A DNA stretch of 64,000 nt from Orobanche coerulescens (Eukaryota; Streptophyta; Magnoliopsida; Lamiales; Orobanchaceae). The position numbers and the translations under genes were made by a program. The stretch is from contig CM065805.1 of assembly GCA_033398695.1 (NCBI GenBank), forward strand, positions 165,765,787 to 165,829,786. Reading direction: 5' to 3'. Below are positions 59,241-64,000 of the stretch, one piece after another (position 1 is the first letter of the stretch; each line of letters opens with the position of its first letter). The notes under the pieces are model-generated. The model saw only the letters and a list, made by a program, of their open reading frames with translations, was not told the origin of the DNA and did no database searches.

Positions 59241-59571
59241 TAACAAAGCTTCTGGGGCCAAAAGTATAATTTTTGAAATTTTTGGGGTCAAAATAAAAAA
59301 TTTCAAAAAGTTCAGGGACTAGTATGTAATTTCTCGAAAATTTATTTGCAGAAAGTACTGTCATCGTCTTCAATCTTGAGATGATTCTTTCGGCAGCCCG
59401 TACGGCTTCGTCTGATGTCGGTTTTATATTCTGAAAATACCTCCGAACTTGTCTCGACGCAAAGAATCTAACGATATCCTCAAAACCGAGTTTCGACCAC
59501 CTTTGTAAAACTCGAAATTTTCAGTCCTGTACCACTTCCGACTAGCACTCCAAAATATCTCCGATACCACT

Positions 59572-59944
59572 TATTGGGATATCACAGGATCATTATAGTG
59601 CATTACCGATGATTTGAGAGAAAAGTATTTATTCTATTATCACTCAAGAATAGAATTACAAACTCACAAAATAGAAAAAACTCTCAACCTCATACAATCT
59701 CAACTTGGTTTGTTATTCACTCTTTAAACTCACTCTTGGAGATGGATACAACTCAACAAAATGCCTTGCTATTTATAGGAGTAAATGGTGCAGATTTTCC
59801 AAGCAATTGATGTCATTGCTTATCTCATTACTTCCTTGTCAAATTTGCAACTCACTCTTCAAGGATAGATGACTTCTAGATGTTGATTTTGTTGATGACA
59901 TTCTAGATGATGTTGATTTTGTTAGGTGGCAATGACTTTTAACA
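59572..59944 (-). repeat. Probable 5' LTR of element D
   Basis: On the minus strand it would run from TGTTAAAAGTC to TCCCAATA, two bases before the primer site, with a TATA-like CTATAAATAG at about 59771-59780. There is no second LTR in the window to confirm it, so the outer boundary is an estimate. Confidence 0.5.
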
Positions 59945-59993
59945 GAAGCAACTTACCAACTGAGTCGCGTTGTGCTTCATTGTCGTCAAAACT

Positions 59994-60317
59994 TCAAATT
60001 GGTGTAATTAGGAATTCCAATTCTATCCCACGCTTTTCCAATGCAAGTTCCTTTTTCAACTCATCGCGCATATCCTCACAAATGTCGTTATAATTTTTGC
60101 CAAACTTATGCAAAAGAAGCATTTCATAAGTTTCCTTTGTATCAATTAGAATTTTTTTCGGGGCAGCAGCGTTGTCCACAAAATAGAACATAAATTCTAA
60201 ATCACTTGGCGTACCACAAAAACCCGCAAACTCAGCTTCCTTCAAGTGAGGATATACATTCTCAATCTTCTCCCTACGTGATTCTCTCTTAGGGACTTCT
60301 ACACCTACACGGGTTGA
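59994..60317 (-). CDS. Last exon of an F-box/LRR (FBD)-like gene, fragment
   Basis: The minus strand has an acceptor TTTTTATGCAG (60318-60328) followed by 107 codons to a stop at 59994. The peptide HLKEAEFAGFCGTPSDLEF-MFYFVDNAAAPKKILIDTKE and the ending GIELEF resemble the C-terminal region of plant F-box proteins with leucine-rich repeats and an FBD-like tail (family recalled, not searched). Upstream exons are not seen: the next sequence is a hAT-like element and a retroelement, so they lie beyond the window or are lost. Element D inserted about 50 bp beyond the stop. Confidence 0.5.
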   Translation of the reverse strand, partial: STRVGVEVPKRESRREKIENVYPHLKEAEFAGFCGTPSDLEFMFYFVDNAAAPKKILIDTKETYEMLLLHKFGKNYNDICEDMRDELKKELALEKRGIELEFLITPI

Positions 60318-60411
60318 CTGCATAAAAATGGACACGGGCTTAATTTTCTCAAAAATAAAAAAAATAAATCATAAAATTGGAGACAACGAGCTCGTTTGCA
60401 ACGCCGTATGA

Positions 60412-61165
60412 GTAGGGTTGTTATCGGACCGGTCCGACCCGGTTTTTGACAGACCCTGAACCGATCCGGACCGGTAAGAGAACCGGGTCATATTTAAGAT
60501 CCGGGACCGGTCCGAAAATAGGTACCGGATAGACCCGGCCCGAATACGAAACCCGAATCCGGAACCCGAAAACCCGAATCCGAAAATATATATATATATT
60601 TTTTTTTGATTAGGAATCCGAAAATAATTAACCTATAAAAAAAATTGAAATCACCAAATTAGAACAATTATTTTAAACCCCCCAAATCTGGAACCCTTAA
60701 TTGAATCCCTCAAATTCGAATCCTAAACTAATTTGAACCCCCCAAATTTTTTACCCTAACACGAATTCGAAAATAAACTAAAATTCCCAAAATTGAACTA
60801 ATTGGGTTAGGTGTGGGCCGTGCGGCTACGAGAGGGGAAGGGGGAGTGAGAGATTTTAGAATTTCTAACCTAATTTGCGTTATATAATATATATCAATGG
60901 CCTAAGGCCATGTTTGGTGCATGATTAAAAAATTTATGTACCAAAGGCCTTAGGCCTTGTTTGGTGTGTGTGTGTATGTGTGTATATATATATATATATG
61001 TTACCGGGTCTTTTTCCGGTTTTCTCGGTCCGGGTCTTATCGGTTTCGGTTCAATATTTAAAACTCGAATCCGAACTCGTTAATTGTCGGGTGAGTTTTG
61101 GTCCCGGATTTTTCGGTCCGGTTCTTGACCGGGTTTCGGATTCACTCGGACCGCTAACAGTCCTA
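60412..61165. mobile_element. Candidate hAT-like element rich in GGACCGG
   Basis: The left end TAGGGTTGTTATCGG and the right end (reverse complement TAGGACTGTTAGCGG) match at 12 of 15 positions. Flanking 8-mers CGTATGAG and CTTATGGG match at 6 of 8. Both arms are dense in CCGGTCCGA words, and the AT-rich centre holds (TG)n and (TA)n runs near 60960-61000. No transposase. Confidence 0.6.
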
Positions 61166-61173
61166 CTTATGGG

Positions 61174-61444
61174 ATAGGACTTGATATGTTTGGTTGTGTT
61201 GCCTTACACGTACGAAGATTTAATATTTTTGTTTGATTCATGTACGTATTAACTTCTTCACAACACATGAATTATGGTATAAAGATGAAATTATAGTAAT
61301 TTAGTCTAAACATTTTTAGAAGCCTTATTTGGGTACTGCATTTTTCTTCATAACAACCTTACATATCTTCCTCATACTATACTAAAGCAAATACTTACGT
61401 TGCGGTCTTATGTAATTTTTTTTTAAGAAATGTAGCTTTGTTCA

Positions 61445-61447
<3 letters not shown>
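61174..61447. other. Spacer
   Basis: AT-rich; I see no gene or repeat boundary here. Confidence 0.6.
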
Positions 61448-61487
<40 letters not shown>

Positions 61488-61500
61488 TTTTTTTTTTTAA
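61448..61500 (-). repeat. A-tail and (TAA)n of the non-LTR retroelement
   Basis: On the minus strand, 15 bases after the stop codon at 61515, comes A14 and then about 13 TAA units. Such a tail is expected at the 3' end of a non-LTR retrotransposon. Confidence 0.8.
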
Positions 61501-61514
61501 GAAATTCATAGGGT

Positions 61515-64000
61515 TTACAAGAAATTAGTGGGGAGCCGAGAAACAATCTGAGCCCCCACTCCTCTAGCTATAGCGAAGCTAACCCTACTAAAAATATGAG
61601 CAGCAGCACGTGCTCCAATGTCTTGAGTCACCGAGAATCTTCGGATACGTTTTAGTAAGGCCACCGCATCCTTCTCAAGTTCTCCAAAAGAAGAGAATGA
61701 AAAGGGGAGAAACCCATATCCCATATCCGAGCATTTAGCCTCGTACTTGACGCGTTTACGTTGTGCGGCTTCAATCACCGCACGACCCGGCACAAAGTCA
61801 ACCATGCCAGTTTGCGTCAAGGGCGATGACCCTGTCAGATCAACACATACATCAAGCCCACCAACCCATGAGTAAAGTAACATATCAGCTGGACGTAAGG
61901 GCTTGTCCTTTTCCCCAATAAGCCCAATATCAACCTCCTTACGTGCCGAAATCCCGGATCGAGAACATATGTCAACAAGAACATCACGCACAACATTATG
62001 CCGATGTTTAATACCAATAATACCCGCGCACGATACAGCATTGTCCCCATAAATATCCCCAGTAAAGACCTTGGAACAAGCTGAGCACGGCATCTGAAAA
62101 GAAAAAAGGGGAACACCTAGCCGATAGCACAACACACATCGGTAAGTCCTGGCGTTCATAGTCTGTCCTAAACCAGATATTGGAACCACTCTGAGCCAAT
62201 CTGAAGTGTAGTCCTCCTTTTGTGAATTCCATAACGCCAACTGTCGAGAAGATAGGCGAAAAGTGGATTCAACCGTTTGGGTAACCCGTGCGAAATGTAT
62301 ATCTGCCAATTTCTTCATGAGTTTGGGGGCAGCGATCTCGCTCGGGTTACGCAAAAGGTCTATATCCATTTTCGCATTAAAAGTACATAATGCATCATCA
62401 AAGGAAGGGCCAGAAGTCACAATACCGGTATGTCGGAGAAGCTTAGTTTGTAAGCTAGCAGATTGAAGTCTAGAAGCAAGGAAAGCATAGTTCAAGACAT
62501 CACCTGCAGAATATACACCAAGACCCCCAAAAGTAAAGGGTAAGGTGGCAAGTCTCCATTGCCAATCACCAAAACCCGGTCCAGAAGCAGTGACAATACG
62601 CTCCAAAGAAGAACGAAGAGCCACATCAAAAGAAATCTGAGCACTCTCAAAGACCCGGGGAGAACAAGTGCGCATAGCAAAATATAACTTGGAAATACCG
62701 GCACAAGCACGAAGCAACAACAACTCACACTGAGGGTCATTAATTCTAGCAATAGCACCAATAAGCTCAATGGTTTTGACAACCCTTTTCATAACAAGCT
62801 CACTACTAAAATCAAGGTCCACACTAACAGGCCCATCCAGTAATTTAACACCGTGCAAAGGTCGGGCAATATTAGGCGGGAAAACGCCCAAATGCCTCGC
62901 TCAGGATCCTCCTTAGGCCAAAAAACCTCAGTTTTATCAACATTGAGGTGCAAACCAAAACGGGGTCCATCCAACATAATAAGCTCTAAAACCTTCCCCA
63001 CAACCAAAATATCTCCAATAATAGTACCATCATCCAGATACCAAGCTTGAAAGGAAAGGCTAAATGAGTCTCTAATCTTGCATACCAGAGGATGTAACAC
63101 TAAGGAAAAAAGCAAAGGTCCAAGTGGATCACCTTGTTGCACACTTTGATGCGACCATAAAGTGTGTTCCCCATAATAAAGCCTAGCTGGGCTGGAGTAA
63201 CAAAATTCCACCCAACGTGAAATAGCAGGACATCGCAGACGAACCTCATGTAGCATGGCTTCCCGATCCACCAAGTTGAAGGCATTTTTGAAATCCACCA
63301 ACAACATCGAAAGGCCCACATCATCTCCACGTTCTTCAATTAACCGATTCACGGCATGAAGAATAGCCTCTCCTCCATCAGAAACCCCGACACCGAACTG
63401 TAGATCATTTAAGTAACCATCCAAAGAGTGGCCAATCATGGTGGCACTAACCTTGGAGACCAAACGCCTCCAAACGGTCCCCACAGCAATGGGTCGAATA
63501 CCACCACCCGACTTCACCAGCGGTGTGAGAGGAGCACTAGCAATATACTCACCCAACACCCTGGGGCATTTACCGTCTAGAAAAAGATTCATCACTTGGG
63601 TGATAGAAGCGACTAACTCATCAGAAATAGCCACTGCAGCACCACATAAACAATCCAAAAGGTGCTGAGCACGTAAACCATCCCGACCACAAGAAGTACC
63701 ACGAGGAAAACTCTTAATCATATCAAGAACCACAGCATGAGATGCAACAAGGTGATGATGATCTATAGGTGAATGCGGCAAAGAAGGAGCTGATTTGAAG
63801 GGGTGCTTAGCCTTTAAGTCTTCAAGAGTAGCATCATTATAATTAGCAACACTAGAAGAAGAAAGAACTCTAACAGCCGCAGTATAATGGCCATCACAAA
63901 TCTTCCTCCTACACTGCTTGACATTACACTCCCCCAAGTCTAAATTGCCCTCATTAATATCAGACCATGTTGGGGAGGGTTCGGCTAAACCTCTCTCACA
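61515..64000 (-). pseudogene. Non-LTR reverse transcriptase with zinc motif and endonuclease-like C-terminus (copy 2)
   Basis: An open frame enters at the window edge, without a start codon, and runs to about 62888, where a single frameshift leads to the second frame ending at 61515; together about 820 codons. RT motifs: GRDGLRAQHL, GIRPIAVGTVWRRL, LVDFKNAFNLVDREA (catalytic D), QQGDPLGPLLFSLVLHPL and AWYLDDGTIIGD (catalytic DD). The thumb includes GLGVYSAGD. Then CSACSKVFTGDIYGDNAVSC with IKHRHNVVRDV, a zinc-like motif as in R2-type elements, and RPADMLLYSWVGGLDVCVDL, compatible with a PD-(D/E)xK restriction-like endonuclease. Relatives in plant databases are often misnamed, as I recall. No RNase H or APE endonuclease is visible. 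Confidence 0.87.

Larger units (their letters stand above)
58002..59944 (-). mobile_element. Element D, 5' part (LTR, gag, protease)
   Basis: Copia element, minus strand. A presumed 5' LTR (59572-59944) is followed by the primer-site-like TGGTATCGGAGA (59558-59569, reverse complement), gag and the start of pol. It continues in frame into 43050-43701 once element C and one copy of CATGG are removed. The 3' half, including RT and the 3' LTR, is missing. Confidence 0.85.

Overview
The window is nuclear DNA from a flowering plant, most likely a eudicot: AT-rich, GT-AG introns, nested Ty1/copia retrotransposons with methionine-tRNA-type primer sites, MITEs of several families, a FAR1-type Mutator-like transposase and an ordinary plant gene with TE-swollen introns. 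I cannot name the species from sequence alone.

One plant gene is complete: a six-exon + strand gene (28795-42829, 601 aa) with glutaredoxin, DEP and DUF547 domains. Its exons join in frame, but intron 1 is 9.7 kb and filled with repeats: a 127-bp MITE, a four-copy 170-bp array, a hAT-like element, a decayed reverse transcriptase, a long two-armed 'GTGACTCGAA' minisatellite and a 1-kb LINE-derived retroposon. A second host fragment is an apparent last exon of an F-box/LRR (FBD)-like gene (60317-59994, - strand).

Left part (1-23.4 kb): AT-rich sequence with MITE candidates, then retroelement E (4123-23438, - strand, 226-bp LTRs, target duplication GAATG, no recognisable coding). E is split by copia element A (9382-21648, + strand, target duplication GTGAC), a 12.3-kb Sirevirus-like element with coiled-coil Gag, broken pol and a large extra ORF region downstream of pol that has its own TATA-like box.

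Middle (23.6-28.7 kb): a 992-bp foldback element with a perfect 9-bp target duplication, then a 3.76-kb Mutator-like element (24927-28686) with ~130-bp terminal inverted repeats around an open FAR1/FHY3-type transposase gene. It ends 108 bp before the start codon of the glutaredoxin-DEP-DUF547 gene, apparently inside its leader.

Right part (43-60 kb): a three-level nest. Copia D (- strand) is interrupted by copia C (43702-57996, - strand, target duplication CATGG), whose left LTR is interrupted by element B (43713-48245, + strand, target duplication GATTC), a stripped relative of A. D reads in frame across the C insertion.

Right end (60.4-64 kb): a hAT-like element, then a nearly intact open frame for a non-LTR reverse transcriptase with a C-terminal zinc motif and restriction-like endonuclease-type region, running off the window. 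A diverged, decayed copy lies in intron 1. This RT family, the FAR1 element and the third ORF of A are the most interesting items. No rRNA, complete tRNA or CRISPR array was seen.
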